From: Kutzneria sp035492655
GTDB taxonomy: Bacteria > Actinomycetota > Actinomycetes > Mycobacteriales > Pseudonocardiaceae
Assembly (NCBI GenBank): GCA_035492655.1
Contig: DATJJB010000651.1
Coordinates: 10,352-74,351, forward strand
Length of the DNA: 64,000 bases
Direction of reading: 5' to 3'
The notes under the pieces are model-generated. The model did no database searches. It worked only from the letters and a program-made list of their open reading frames with translations, and was not told the origin of the DNA. The position numbers were made by a program, and so were the translations under genes. This document shows positions 28,142 through 36,016 of this stretch, one piece after another. How positions within the stretch are numbered: position 1 is the stretch's first letter; each line of letters opens with the position of its first letter.

Positions 28142-29599
28142 ATGAGCACCCAGCAAACCCGCCAGGTGGTGGAGAAGTACTTCACCGACCTGGAGAACGG
28201 GGACCTCGCGTCGGCGCTGTCCGCGCTGGCCGACGACATCGAGTTCGAGCTGCCGAAGGACCAGTGGAACGCGGTCATCCCGTACCTGGGCCGCCACCAC
28301 GGCGTCGGCGAGGTCACCGCCGCCTTCCAGGTCCGCGGCGACACCACCGAGGTGCTCGAGTACGAGCTGCGCGACCTGCGCGCCGACGGCGACACCGCGT
28401 TCGCGGTGATCTACACCAAGGCCGCCCACACCCGCACCGGGCAGCAGTTCGAGATCGAGGACTCGCACCGCCTCACCGTCGACGACACCGGCAAGATCGC
28501 CACCTGGAAGGTCTACTTCGACCCCAACGGCGAGGTCGCCGCGTTCAACGCCGACCGCGAGGAGCGCCTCGTCGCCGCCACCTGGCGCGGCGACCACGAC
28601 CTGGTCGCCGAGCTGATCGCGGCCGGCGCGCAGGTGAACCACCGTGACCCGGCCAGCGGCCTCACCCCGTTGCTCATCGCGTCGGGCAAGGCCGACCCCC
28701 GGATGGTCCGGCTGCTGCTGGCCGCCGGCGCCGACGTCTTCACCACGGACTCCGGCGCGGGCGGCACGGCGCTGCACAAGGCCTGCCAGGGCGGCAGCCT
28801 CGAGGTCGTGCAGGCGCTGGTCGAGGCGGGCGCGTTCGTCGACGCGGTGGTCACGACCACCGGGCACACCGCGCTGATGGACGCGCTGTGGTTCAAGTAC
28901 CCGGACATCGCCAAGTACCTGCTGGACAAGGGCACCGGGCTGAACGTCGCCACGCACTACGGGTTCTCGCTCAAGGAGCACTTCCAGTACGAGCTCAACG
29001 TCAACACCACCGGCAAGGACCGGCTGCTGCTGGCCGAGCAGTACATGAAGGAGCGCCAGGCCAGCGACGACGAGCGGGCGGCCAACCACCGGCTGATGGC
29101 CGCCACGGTGGCCGACGACGTCGCGACCGTGCGGGCGCTGATCGCCGAGGGCGTCGACGTCGACGAGCTGTACCCGATCGTCAACGGCTTCAACGACGCG
29201 CACACCGCGCTGCTGGTGGCCGCCCGCGACGGGCACACCGAGATCGCCCAGCTGCTGCTGGACGCCGGCGCCGACGTGAACGTGACCGAGCCGACCTTCG
29301 GCGCGGTCCCGCTGCACAAGGCCGTCTACAACGGACACGTCGAGCTGACCCGCATGATCGCGGCGCACCCCGACGTGAACCTGGACTTCCAGGGCGCCAC
29401 CAACGGCTACACGCCGCTGCACGACGCCCTGTGGCACGGCTACGAGGAGTGCGCCGCGATCCTCGTGGCGCAGGGTGCTCGCCTCGACCTGCTGGGCCAC
29501 GACGGCAAGACGCCGCTGGACCTGGCCACCGAGGTGCTCGGCGCGGACAACTCCCTTACCCGCCGGATCGCGGCTGCGGCCGGGAACGACAAGAGGTGA
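28142..29599 (+). CDS. SnoaL-like domain fused to ankyrin repeats
   Basis: This is a 485-residue fusion. Residues 1-130 form an NTF2/SnoaL-like domain ('VVEKYFTDLENGDLASALSA' and 'WKVYFDPNGEVAAF'). From about 140 to the end run ankyrin repeats with typical 'TPLLIASGKADPRMVRLLLAAGAD', 'TALLVAARDGHTEIAQLLLD' and 'TPLHDALWHGYEECAAILV' signatures, about eight copies with one longer insert near 270-320. SnoaL domains are cyclases or binding modules and ankyrins are protein-interaction modules, so this may tether a small enzyme to partners, perhaps the isomerase and EthD proteins encoded next. ATG at 28142 follows AGGAG. Confidence 0.88.
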   Translation: MSTQQTRQVVEKYFTDLENGDLASALSALADDIEFELPKDQWNAVIPYLGRHHGVGEVTAAFQVRGDTTEVLEYELRDLRADGDTAFAVIYTKAAHTRTGQQFEIEDSHRLTVDDTGKIATWKVYFDPNGEVAAFNADREERLVAATWRGDHDLVAELIAAGAQVNHRDPASGLTPLLIASGKADPRMVRLLLAAGADVFTTDSGAGGTALHKACQGGSLEVVQALVEAGAFVDAVVTTTGHTALMDALWFKYPDIAKYLLDKGTGLNVATHYGFSLKEHFQYELNVNTTGKDRLLLAEQYMKERQASDDERAANHRLMAATVADDVATVRALIAEGVDVDELYPIVNGFNDAHTALLVAARDGHTEIAQLLLDAGADVNVTEPTFGAVPLHKAVYNGHVELTRMIAAHPDVNLDFQGATNGYTPLHDALWHGYEECAAILVAQGARLDLLGHDGKTPLDLATEVLGADNSLTRRIAAAAGNDKR

Positions 29600-29603
29600 C
29601 GAC

Positions 29604-29912
29604 GTGCTGTTCTACGTGCAGATGAAGTGGAACCACGAGGGCCGGATCTCGCTGGACGAGCTCTGGGACGTGGAGGCCGAGGAGGCCGAGCACGCCAAGG
29701 AGACGCTCGACTCCGGCTTCTGCGTTGGCATCTGGAAGGTGGCGGCGCAGAAGCGGGTGATCGCCATCATCGACTCCCCGAACGCCGAGGAGCTCGACCG
29801 CACCGCGCTCGGCCGGCTGCCGATGCGCGAGTACCTGGAGTTCGAACAGGTCTGGCCGCTGCGCGACTACCTGGGCTTCGCCGACGACGTCATCAAGAAG
29901 TACAAGGTCTGA
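29604..29912 (+). CDS. Muconolactone delta-isomerase-like protein
   Basis: This 102-residue ferredoxin-like protein matches the muconolactone-isomerase family: 'FYVQMKWNHEGRISLDELWDVEAEEAEHAKE' with a helix, then 'VGIWKVAAQKRVIAIIDSPNAEELD' and 'LPMREYLEFEQVWPLRDY'. GTG at 29604 follows GAGG and lies 4 bases after the ankyrin gene stop. True muconolactone isomerases act in the beta-ketoadipate pathway; no catechol genes are here, so a related isomerisation is more likely. Confidence 0.83.
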   Translation: MLFYVQMKWNHEGRISLDELWDVEAEEAEHAKETLDSGFCVGIWKVAAQKRVIAIIDSPNAEELDRTALGRLPMREYLEFEQVWPLRDYLGFADDVIKKYKV

Positions 29913-29923
29913 GGGGACCTCGC

Positions 29924-30610
29924 ATGATTCACCAACTGATCTTCGCATATCCCAAGCCCGGCATGACCGAGCAGGAGTTCCAGAAGTACTGGGTGGAGGT
30001 GCACGCGGTCAAGTACGCCAGCAAGATCCCGCAGATCCGCAAGTACCTGATCGACACCCGGGTCATCGTCGAGGGCGAGACCGAGGAGCCGCTGTGGAGC
30101 GGGGTCGCCGAGATCTGGCTGCGTAACGGCCAGGAGCAGCTGGAGTCCCTGCAGACCGAGGAGTTCCTCCAGGGCGCTCGCCTCGACGAGCCCAACTGGG
30201 CCGCCTTCTGGCGCTCGCTGGTGCTCGACACCGACGCGCACGTGCTGCTGGAAGGGGACGAGGCCGCCGGCGGCGTCAAGCTGATCGTGCTGGCCAAGCG
30301 TCGCGAAGGCCTGGCACTGGCCGACTTCCGCCGTCGCAGCCTCGGCTCGCACGCCGAGCTCGCGCTGAAGATCCCCGGCCTGCGCCGCTACATCCAGGGC
30401 ACCACCGTGGACGGTGCGTACGGCATCGGCGAGGCCCCGCTGGACATCGCCTACCAGCTCTACTTCGACGACCTCGACGCGTTGAACGCGGCCCTGGAGT
30501 CGCCGGAGTTCAAGGTGGCCGAGGAGGACCTGAAGTCCTTCGTGGAGCCGCGCTACATCCACCGGATGATCACCGAGGAGCACTGGGTCATCGGACCCGA
30601 GCCCCGCTGA
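29924..30610 (+). CDS. Tandem EthD-domain protein
   Basis: In this 228-residue protein, two EthD/dimeric alpha-beta-barrel halves lie in series: residues about 1-105 ('MIHQLIFAYPKPGMTEQEFQ', 'YWVEVHAVKYASKIPQIRKY') and about 115-222 ('VKLIVLAKRREGLALADFRR', 'SHAELALKIPGLRRYIQGT'). Each half keeps the 'H..K.P.I/L.RY' pattern. It could form an intramolecular pseudo-dimer. ATG at 29924 follows GAGGGGA. It is the last gene of the ankyrin unit, followed by a strong terminator. Confidence 0.85.
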   Translation: MIHQLIFAYPKPGMTEQEFQKYWVEVHAVKYASKIPQIRKYLIDTRVIVEGETEEPLWSGVAEIWLRNGQEQLESLQTEEFLQGARLDEPNWAAFWRSLVLDTDAHVLLEGDEAAGGVKLIVLAKRREGLALADFRRRSLGSHAELALKIPGLRRYIQGTTVDGAYGIGEAPLDIAYQLYFDDLDALNAALESPEFKVAEEDLKSFVEPRYIHRMITEEHWVIGPEPR

Positions 30611-30622
30611 TCGTTCCTACCG

Positions 30623-30658
30623 TGCCCGCACGCCGTGCCCCGGCGTGCGGGCATTTTT
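30623..30658 (+). terminator. Rho-independent terminator of the ankyrin-EthD unit
   Basis: A perfect 13-bp stem (30623-30635 with 30641-30653), 5-base loop and five T residues follow. The reverse side can also end the convergent TetR transcript. Confidence 0.9.
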
Positions 30659-30665
30659 CTTGCCG

Positions 30666-31241
30666 TCACAAGGGTCGCGGGCGCACCATCGCCGGCAGCC
30701 GGTCGACCACCGCGGCCGAGCCGCCGAGCAACGACGTGACCATGCACGAGCCGATCACCAGCACCATCAGCGCCTGCGCGTCGGCGACGGCGTCGTCACT
30801 GCCCTCGGCGTGCAGCAGCTCCTCCAGCGAGGCCCGGCCGGGCACGCCGAATTCGCGCCACAGGGCCGATTGCAGCTCCGGGTGGTCACGCAGCGAGGCC
30901 AGCAGGCCGGGCAGCGCGGCCCGGACCTCGGGGCGGTTGAACAGCTCCGCGGTGTAGGCGAAGGAGCCGCGCACCCACTCCCCCGAGTCGGTCGAGGCCA
31001 GCACCGGCGTCGGCTCCGCCGACCAGGCGAACACCGCCTCGAACACCAGGTGCGTCTTGGACGGCCAGCGGCGGTAGAGCGCCGGCCGGCCGACGCCGGC
31101 CCGCTCGGCGATGGCCACCATGGACAGCCGGTCCCAGCCGACCTCGACCAGCAGCTCGCGCGCGGCCAGCAGGGCCGCGTCGTCGATCGCCTGGTCCCGG
31201 GGCCGGCCTCTGGGTCGCTCGGACTGCTCCATTCCCGTCAT
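30666..31241 (-). CDS. TetR-family regulator
   Basis: This 191-residue protein has an N-terminal HTH 'LSMVAIAERAGVGRPALYRRWPSK' near residues 39-62 and a ligand-binding C-terminal domain. ATG at 31241 lies only 6 bases from a perfect 23-base operator-like palindrome, so the message may be leaderless; ATG at 31232 is the alternative. It diverges from the SDR gene and presumably represses both through the shared palindrome. Confidence 0.92.
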   Translation of the reverse strand: MTGMEQSERPRGRPRDQAIDDAALLAARELLVEVGWDRLSMVAIAERAGVGRPALYRRWPSKTHLVFEAVFAWSAEPTPVLASTDSGEWVRGSFAYTAELFNRPEVRAALPGLLASLRDHPELQSALWREFGVPGRASLEELLHAEGSDDAVADAQALMVLVIGSCMVTSLLGGSAAVVDRLPAMVRPRPL

Positions 31242-31247
31242 TGTGAA

Positions 31248-31270
31248 TAACGTAACACGCTGTTACGTTA
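31248..31270. promoter_or_regulatory. TetR operator palindrome
   Basis: TAACGTAACA at 31248-31257, spacer CGC, and TGTTACGTTA at 31261-31270 form a perfect 10-bp inverted repeat. It occupies almost the entire gap between the divergent tetR (ATG 31241) and SDR (GTG 31276) genes and is AT-rich compared with its surroundings. It is very likely the binding site of the adjacent TetR protein. Confidence 0.82.
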
Positions 31271-31275
31271 ATCGG

Positions 31276-32043
31276 GTGGTCCTCGACGGCAAGACAGTGA
31301 TCGTGTCCGGGGTCGGCGCCGGTCTCGGCCGGCAGACCGCGCTCGCGGCGGCCCGGGACGGCGCCAACGTCGTCCTCGGCGCGCGGACGGAAGACAACCT
31401 CAAGGCGGTGGCCGAGGAGATCGGGCCGCGGGCGGCGTACGCCGTCACCAACATCACCTCGGCCGCCGACTGCGACGGCCTGGTCGCGGTCGCGATGGAG
31501 CGGTTCGGCGCGGTCGACGCCGTGATCCACGTGGCCGCCCGCGACCGCGTGTTCGGCGGGCTCGACGGCGCCGACCTCGACCTGTGGCGCAAGGTGTTGG
31601 ACGTCAACGTCATCGGCACCATGCGGCTGACCCTGGCCGCGCTGCCGGCGCTGTCCGTGCGCGGCGGCGCGATCGTGATCATCGGCACCCAGGCCGCGTT
31701 CAGCCCGTCGCTGCCGCAGGCCGCCTACGCCACGTCCAAGGGCGCCTTGCACGCCGCGATGTTCTCGCTGGCCCAGGAGCTGGGGCCGCGCAAGATCCGG
31801 GTCAACTCGGTGGTGCCGGGCTGGATGCTCGGGCCGAACGTCGAGATGTACATCAAGTGGACCGCGGCCAGCCGGGGCGTGCCCGAGGACGAGATCAAGG
31901 CCGAACTGGCGGCCAAGGCCGCGCTCAACGCGATCGCCGAGGACACCGACGTCGCCGAGGCGGCCGTGTTCTTCGCGTCCGACCGGGCCCGCATGCTGAC
32001 CGGGCAGACCCTGTTCGTCAACGGTGGCGAGTACTTCCGCTGA
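31276..32043 (+). CDS. Short-chain dehydrogenase/reductase
   Basis: This 255-residue Rossmann-fold enzyme has a cofactor motif 'VSGVGAGLGRQTAL' near residue 9, 'NNVV'-like 'VHVAARDR' region, and the catalytic Tyr/Lys in 'AAYATSKGALHAAMF' near residues 153-157. GTG at 31276 has no Shine-Dalgarno and begins 5 bases after the operator, which suggests a leaderless transcript. It lies 11 bases upstream of the DapB-like gene, so the pair is co-transcribed under TetR control. Confidence 0.92.
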   Translation: MVLDGKTVIVSGVGAGLGRQTALAAARDGANVVLGARTEDNLKAVAEEIGPRAAYAVTNITSAADCDGLVAVAMERFGAVDAVIHVAARDRVFGGLDGADLDLWRKVLDVNVIGTMRLTLAALPALSVRGGAIVIIGTQAAFSPSLPQAAYATSKGALHAAMFSLAQELGPRKIRVNSVVPGWMLGPNVEMYIKWTAASRGVPEDEIKAELAAKAALNAIAEDTDVAEAAVFFASDRARMLTGQTLFVNGGEYFR

Positions 32044-32054
32044 GGGGAAAAGCT

Positions 32055-33125
32055 ATGGCGCACAAGGTGATCGTCTGGGGCACCGGCGTGGTCGGCAAGC
32101 TGGTGATCCGGGAGCTGCTCGACCATCCGGAGTTCTCGCTGGCCGCCGTGATCGTGCACGACCCGGCCAAGGACGGGGTGGACGCCGGGGTGCTGATCGG
32201 CGGTGCGCCGGTCGGGGTCGTCGCCACCACCGACGTTCAGTCCGCTTTGGACACCGAGGCCGACGCCGTCGCGTACTTCGGTCCCACCGCCGAGTTCGCG
32301 CTGGAGAACATCCAGAACATGGTGCTGGCGCTGCGATCCGGCAAGCATGTCGTGTCGACGTCCATGACTCCCCTGGTGTACCCCGATGTCTGCCCGCCCG
32401 AGCTGCGGGCCGCGCTGGAGCAGGCGTGCGCCGAGTCCGGCAAGGCGTGCTTCACCACCGGCATCGATCCCGGCTTCGCCAACGACCTGTTTCCGTTGAC
32501 GCTGCTGGGAGTCTGTGGCCGGGTCGACAGCGTGCGGATCCAGGAGCTGGTGGACTACGCCAGTTACGCCGGCGACTACAGCAAGGTCATGGGCTTCGGT
32601 CTGCCGCTGACCGCGCAGGCCGTGCTGGAGATCCCGCAGGTCCTCATCTTCGCCTGGGGCCACACCATTCCGCTGATGGCCGACGCCGTCGGCGTCAAGC
32701 TCGACCGCATCGACACCGTCTACGAGAAGTGGCCCGCGCCCGCTCGGATCGAGTACCAGCACGGCGTGATCGAGGAAGGCCACTGCGCCGCCGTGCGGTT
32801 CGAGATCCGTGGCTGGGTCGGCGACGAGCCGCGGATCGTGATCGAGCACGTCAACCGCATCACCAACGCCGCCGCCCCCGACTGGGCCCGCGCCGCGTCG
32901 GTGGAGAACGACGCCTACCGCATCATCGTCAAGGGCAGCCCCGAGATCACCCAGGAGACCGCTTTCCGGCACGAGGTCGACGGCGATCCGGTCAGCGGCG
33001 GCTGCCTGGCCACCGGCATGCGCGCCGTCAACGCCATCCCCTACCTCGACGCCCTGCCGGCCCGTCTGGTGTCGGCCCTGGATCTCCCGCTCATCCCGGG
33101 TCGCGGCACCATCCGCCAGGGCTGA
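32055..33125 (+). CDS. DapB-like NAD(P)-dependent dehydrogenase
   Basis: This 356-residue protein has an N-terminal Rossmann motif 'VIVWGTGVVGKLVIREL' and a dihydrodipicolinate-reductase-like C-terminal half with 'FTTGIDPGFANDLFPLTL'. Proteins of this architecture act as 2,4-diaminopentanoate dehydrogenase-type or other DapB-superfamily oxidoreductases. ATG at 32055 follows GAGGGGA. The partner SDR suggests a two-step oxidoreduction. The natural substrate is unknown. Confidence 0.84.
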   Translation: MAHKVIVWGTGVVGKLVIRELLDHPEFSLAAVIVHDPAKDGVDAGVLIGGAPVGVVATTDVQSALDTEADAVAYFGPTAEFALENIQNMVLALRSGKHVVSTSMTPLVYPDVCPPELRAALEQACAESGKACFTTGIDPGFANDLFPLTLLGVCGRVDSVRIQELVDYASYAGDYSKVMGFGLPLTAQAVLEIPQVLIFAWGHTIPLMADAVGVKLDRIDTVYEKWPAPARIEYQHGVIEEGHCAAVRFEIRGWVGDEPRIVIEHVNRITNAAAPDWARAASVENDAYRIIVKGSPEITQETAFRHEVDGDPVSGGCLATGMRAVNAIPYLDALPARLVSALDLPLIPGRGTIRQG

Positions 33126-33129
33126 GCCC

Positions 33130-33627
33130 CTACTCGGCCCACGCCCGTTCGAACTCCTCACGGTCGATCTCTTCCGCCGGCAGCCGTGGGTCGAAGAGGT
33201 CCACCGCCGGCGGGTTGAACGGCCAGTCCTCCGCCAGCGCCTTCGTCACGGTGCCGTCCTCGGCCAGCTCCACCTGGCGGATGCGGCGGCCGTCCGACCC
33301 GACCTCCAGCAGGTACGTCGACGGATCGTCGTCCCAGCGGTGGCGCAGGTACACGATCTCCCGGCCGGCCAGCGCCCCGAACCCCGGCCGGTCGCGCTGG
33401 CCGTCCCGCTTCTCCCGCAGGCCGTCCAGGCCCGGCGGCATCGCCGCCGCGTCGATGTCCACCTCGTCGAGCTGCCACTCCGCCGCGTTTTCGACGGCCT
33501 CAGCGCCGTCGACCACCTCGACGTCCGCAAAGGTTTCCAGCACCTCGCGGGCCGACCTGGCGTGGATCCACCACCACAGGCCGCCCATGCCGTAGTCGTG
33601 CAGAACGAGGAAACGCTGTTTGGACAT
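33130..33627 (-). CDS. Conserved hypothetical protein, 165 aa
   Basis: This acidic, Trp-rich cytosolic protein has 'KQRFLVLHDYGMGGLWWWIHARS' at its N-terminus and a beta-rich middle ('YLLEVGSDGRRIRQVELAEDG'). No enzyme motif was recognised. ATG at 33627 fits where the conserved-looking sequence begins. It converges with the DapB-like gene (4-base gap) and diverges from the P-loop kinase gene. Confidence 0.75.
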   Translation of the reverse strand: MSKQRFLVLHDYGMGGLWWWIHARSAREVLETFADVEVVDGAEAVENAAEWQLDEVDIDAAAMPPGLDGLREKRDGQRDRPGFGALAGREIVYLRHRWDDDPSTYLLEVGSDGRRIRQVELAEDGTVTKALAEDWPFNPPAVDLFDPRLPAEEIDREEFERAWAE

Positions 33628-33674
33628 CGGGAAAGCATGCCGCACCGCACGCGCCCGTGGGGCAGAATTCCGGC

Positions 33675-34124
33675 GTGCGCGCAACGCTGATCATCGTCTG
33701 CGGACTGCCGGGCAGCGGCAAGACCACGCACGCCGTCCGGCTGGCGGCGGAGCGCGGCGGGGTTCGGCTCTCGCCGGACGACTGGATGGACGCGTTGGCG
33801 GTGAACCTGTGGGACACGGCGATGCGGGCGCGGCTGGAGGCGCTGCAATGGGCGCTGGCCAAGGACATGCTCCGGGCCGGCGTGACCGTCGTCGTCGAAT
33901 GGGGCACGTGGAGCCGCGCCGAGCGGGACACGTTGCGGGTCGAGGCGCGGGAGCTCGGCGCGTCGGTGGAGCTGGTGTACCTGGACGTGCCGGTGGATGA
34001 GCTGTGGCGGCGGATCCAGCAGCGAGGCCGGGAGGATCCGCCGATCACACGGGCCGAGCTCGAGGTCTGGAGCCGTGACTTCGAGCGGCCGACCGAGGAG
34101 GAAATGGGGCTGTACAACGGCTAG
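33675..34124 (+). CDS. Small P-loop kinase (AAA_33 type)
   Basis: This 149-residue protein has Walker A 'VCGLPGSGKTTHAVRLA' at residue 8, 'RLSPDDWMDAL' (substrate Asp), 'VTVVVEWGTWSRAERD' (Walker B-like), and a C-terminal Arg-rich lid 'DELWRRIQQRGRED'. This architecture belongs to small ATP-dependent kinases of the gluconate/chloramphenicol/nucleoside type; the substrate is unknown. GTG at 33675. Confidence 0.88.
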   Translation: MRATLIIVCGLPGSGKTTHAVRLAAERGGVRLSPDDWMDALAVNLWDTAMRARLEALQWALAKDMLRAGVTVVVEWGTWSRAERDTLRVEARELGASVELVYLDVPVDELWRRIQQRGREDPPITRAELEVWSRDFERPTEEEMGLYNG

Positions 34125-34147
34125 GCGGCTGCTAGGCTGCGCAGCGA

Positions 34148-34265
34148 GGTCATGAGTGCCAGCGTCAAGCCCCGGCTCGCTGGCCGGCAACCCCGGCGTT
34201 CGCGGGCGGGGTGCTCCGGGTGATGACCGGGCCCGGCGCACCGGCGTCGGGCAAGCCGCGAGCCA
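34148..34265 (+). ncRNA. SAM-binding riboswitch, probable SAM-IV class
   Basis: The segment folds as P1 (GGTCAT at 34148-34153 with ATGACC at 34223-34228), P2 (GCCAGCG at 34158-34164 with CGCTGGC at 34178-34184), and a P3 hairpin in 34190-34213. An internal CCCCGG near 34170 can form a pseudoknot with CTCCGGG near 34214. Motifs 'GTCATGAGTGCCAGCG', 'GCTGGCCGGCAACCC' and 'GGGTGATGACC' follow the actinobacterial SAM-IV consensus as I recall it. A GC-rich extension to about 34265 ends at the Shine-Dalgarno GGGAG. The aptamer contains GCTCC, complementary to GGAGC of that site, so translational control is possible. The class assignment needs a covariance model. Confidence 0.75.
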
Positions 34266-34278
34266 GGGAGCTGTGCCC

Positions 34279-34806
34279 ATGACCGTGTTCCGACCGGCCG
34301 AGGTCGCCGATGCCGACCGGATCGCCGCGTTGCATGCCGATAGCTGGCAACGGTTCTACCGCGGCGCCTACGCCGATTCCTTCCTGGACGGCGATGTGGT
34401 GGCCAACCGGCGCGAGGTGTGGTCGGCCCGACTGGCGTCGCCGGCCGGCAGCGAAACCGTGGTCGCCGAGCAGGATGATCAGCTGGCGGGCTTCGTGCAC
34501 GTCATCTTCGACGCCGATCCGAAGTGGGGCAGCTTGGTCGACAACCTGCACGTCCGGCACGACCGACGCGGATCCGGACTGGGCCGCCGACTGCTGGCCC
34601 TCGCGGCCCAGGCTGTCGGCTCCCGCCCGCTGTACCTGTGGGTGTTGCAGCAGAACGTTGCCGCGCAAGGGTTCTACCGTGGGTGCGGCGGTGTTTCCGT
34701 TGATACGGCACCGGTGTCGCCGCCCGGCGGCGATCCGACTCGGCTCAACGGCAGTCCACTCATGCTGCGCATGGTGTGGCCGGCAGCCGATCAGGCGATC
34801 CGGTAG
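34279..34806 (+). CDS. GNAT-family N-acetyltransferase under a SAM riboswitch
   Basis: This 175-residue protein has the acetyl-CoA site 'LHVRHDRRGSGLGRRLLALAA' near residue 92 and strand 'LWVLQQNVAAQGFYRGCGG'. ATG at 34279 follows GGGAG. The leader carries the probable SAM-IV riboswitch, so expression should drop when SAM is abundant. That is unusual for a GNAT and suggests a substrate linked to methionine, homocysteine or SAM metabolism. Confidence 0.9.
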   Translation: MTVFRPAEVADADRIAALHADSWQRFYRGAYADSFLDGDVVANRREVWSARLASPAGSETVVAEQDDQLAGFVHVIFDADPKWGSLVDNLHVRHDRRGSGLGRRLLALAAQAVGSRPLYLWVLQQNVAAQGFYRGCGGVSVDTAPVSPPGGDPTRLNGSPLMLRMVWPAADQAIR

Positions 34807-36014
34807 GCGGCGGATCCGTTGTGCAGGAACTGGGCCCGGCCGTGGCCGTCGTCGCCGACGAGCGAGAGGACCTGGTGGCCGTCCAGTGTCGGCTCGACGG
34901 CGATGATCGCGTCGTCGCTGAGGCGGACGACCTCGATGCGGTTGTCGGAATCGCCATTTCGCGTGAGGAAAGTGCGGCCGTTCTCGACGGCGAGCGTGAT
35001 GTCGTACGAGGTGGTGCGATAGGTGCCACCCATACGCTCCAGGTCGATCGGTGCGGGGTCGGCCGGCGGCACGGGTAGCGGGTCCGTCTCGACGCCGGCG
35101 AGATCGTGCAGCACCTGCGTGAAGATCTCGTAGGCCAGCGGTGCGCCGCCTGCGCTGTTCGTCAACACGGCGACAGCCACGCCGGCCGACGGGACGACTC
35201 GAAGGAAAGCCTTCTGCCCCTTGGAAACGCCGGTATGGCCGACGACTCCGTCCCGGTAGTGCATCCAGGCGAGCCCCCAACCGACCTGGCCGCCGCCGAA
35301 GTCCGGCACGGCGTCGAGCTGGGTTTCGCGCAGCACGGCCAGCTTCGGGTCGGTCAGGTGCATGCGGACGAACTCCAGCAGTTCGCGGGCGCTGATCGCC
35401 AGGTGCGAGCCGCTGGGCGTGCAGTGATAGCGGACGGCCCAGCTCGTCGTGGGCTCCCCGTGCCCGAGGTGGCCGACGGCCGCGCGATGCAGGATCGCCT
35501 CGTACGGGTCGACGGCGACCGTCTGCAAGCCGAGCGGCGTCGCGATGCGCTCGCGCAGGACGTCATGGAATCGCTTGCCGCGTAACACTTCCACCAGTCG
35601 GCCGAGCGTCGCGAAGCCGCTGTTGGAGTACGAGAAGACCGTGCCCGGCGGAAATGGATGGTCATCGGCCAGCGTGTCGACGAACTTCTCGATCGCGTCC
35701 TCGCCGCGACCGGTGTCGACGAAGTGGTTGGCGTCCATGCCGCTCGTGTGGGTGAGCAGCTGCCGGGCGGTGAACGCGTGGCGGCCCACCGGCCGGTCCA
35801 GGTCCAGCAGGCCGTCGTCGACCAGCTGCTGGACCAGCGTGGCCGTCCAGAGCTTGGTGATCGAGCCGATCTTGAACACCGAGTCGGTGGTGGCCTCGAC
35901 CCGGGTGTGCCGGCTCAGCACACCCGCCGCGTCGTCCTCGATCCGGCCGTCGGCCAGCACCGCCACCTGCACACCGGGCACGTCGTGCCGGGCGATGAGC
36001 TCCCCCAGGCTCAT
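34791..36014 (-). CDS. Serine hydrolase, class C beta-lactamase/D-Ala-D-Ala carboxypeptidase family
   Basis: This 407-residue protein has the SxxK motif 'KIGSITKLW' (Ser near residue 50), the YxN motif 'SYSNSGF' near 135 and a KTG-like 'VGHTGVSKG' near 290. A C-terminal beta domain (about 320-407) resembles lipocalin-like tails of esterases in this family. No signal peptide is visible, so it is probably intracellular. Codon 144 is TTA (35583-35585). It lies 2 bases after the ArsC-like gene and its 3' end overlaps the convergent GNAT gene by 16 bases. Confidence 0.9.
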   Translation of the reverse strand: MSLGELIARHDVPGVQVAVLADGRIEDDAAGVLSRHTRVEATTDSVFKIGSITKLWTATLVQQLVDDGLLDLDRPVGRHAFTARQLLTHTSGMDANHFVDTGRGEDAIEKFVDTLADDHPFPPGTVFSYSNSGFATLGRLVEVLRGKRFHDVLRERIATPLGLQTVAVDPYEAILHRAAVGHLGHGEPTTSWAVRYHCTPSGSHLAISARELLEFVRMHLTDPKLAVLRETQLDAVPDFGGGQVGWGLAWMHYRDGVVGHTGVSKGQKAFLRVVPSAGVAVAVLTNSAGGAPLAYEIFTQVLHDLAGVETDPLPVPPADPAPIDLERMGGTYRTTSYDITLAVENGRTFLTRNGDSDNRIEVVRLSDDAIIAVEPTLDGHQVLSLVGDDGHGRAQFLHNGSAAYRIA

Positions 36015-36016
36015 CG

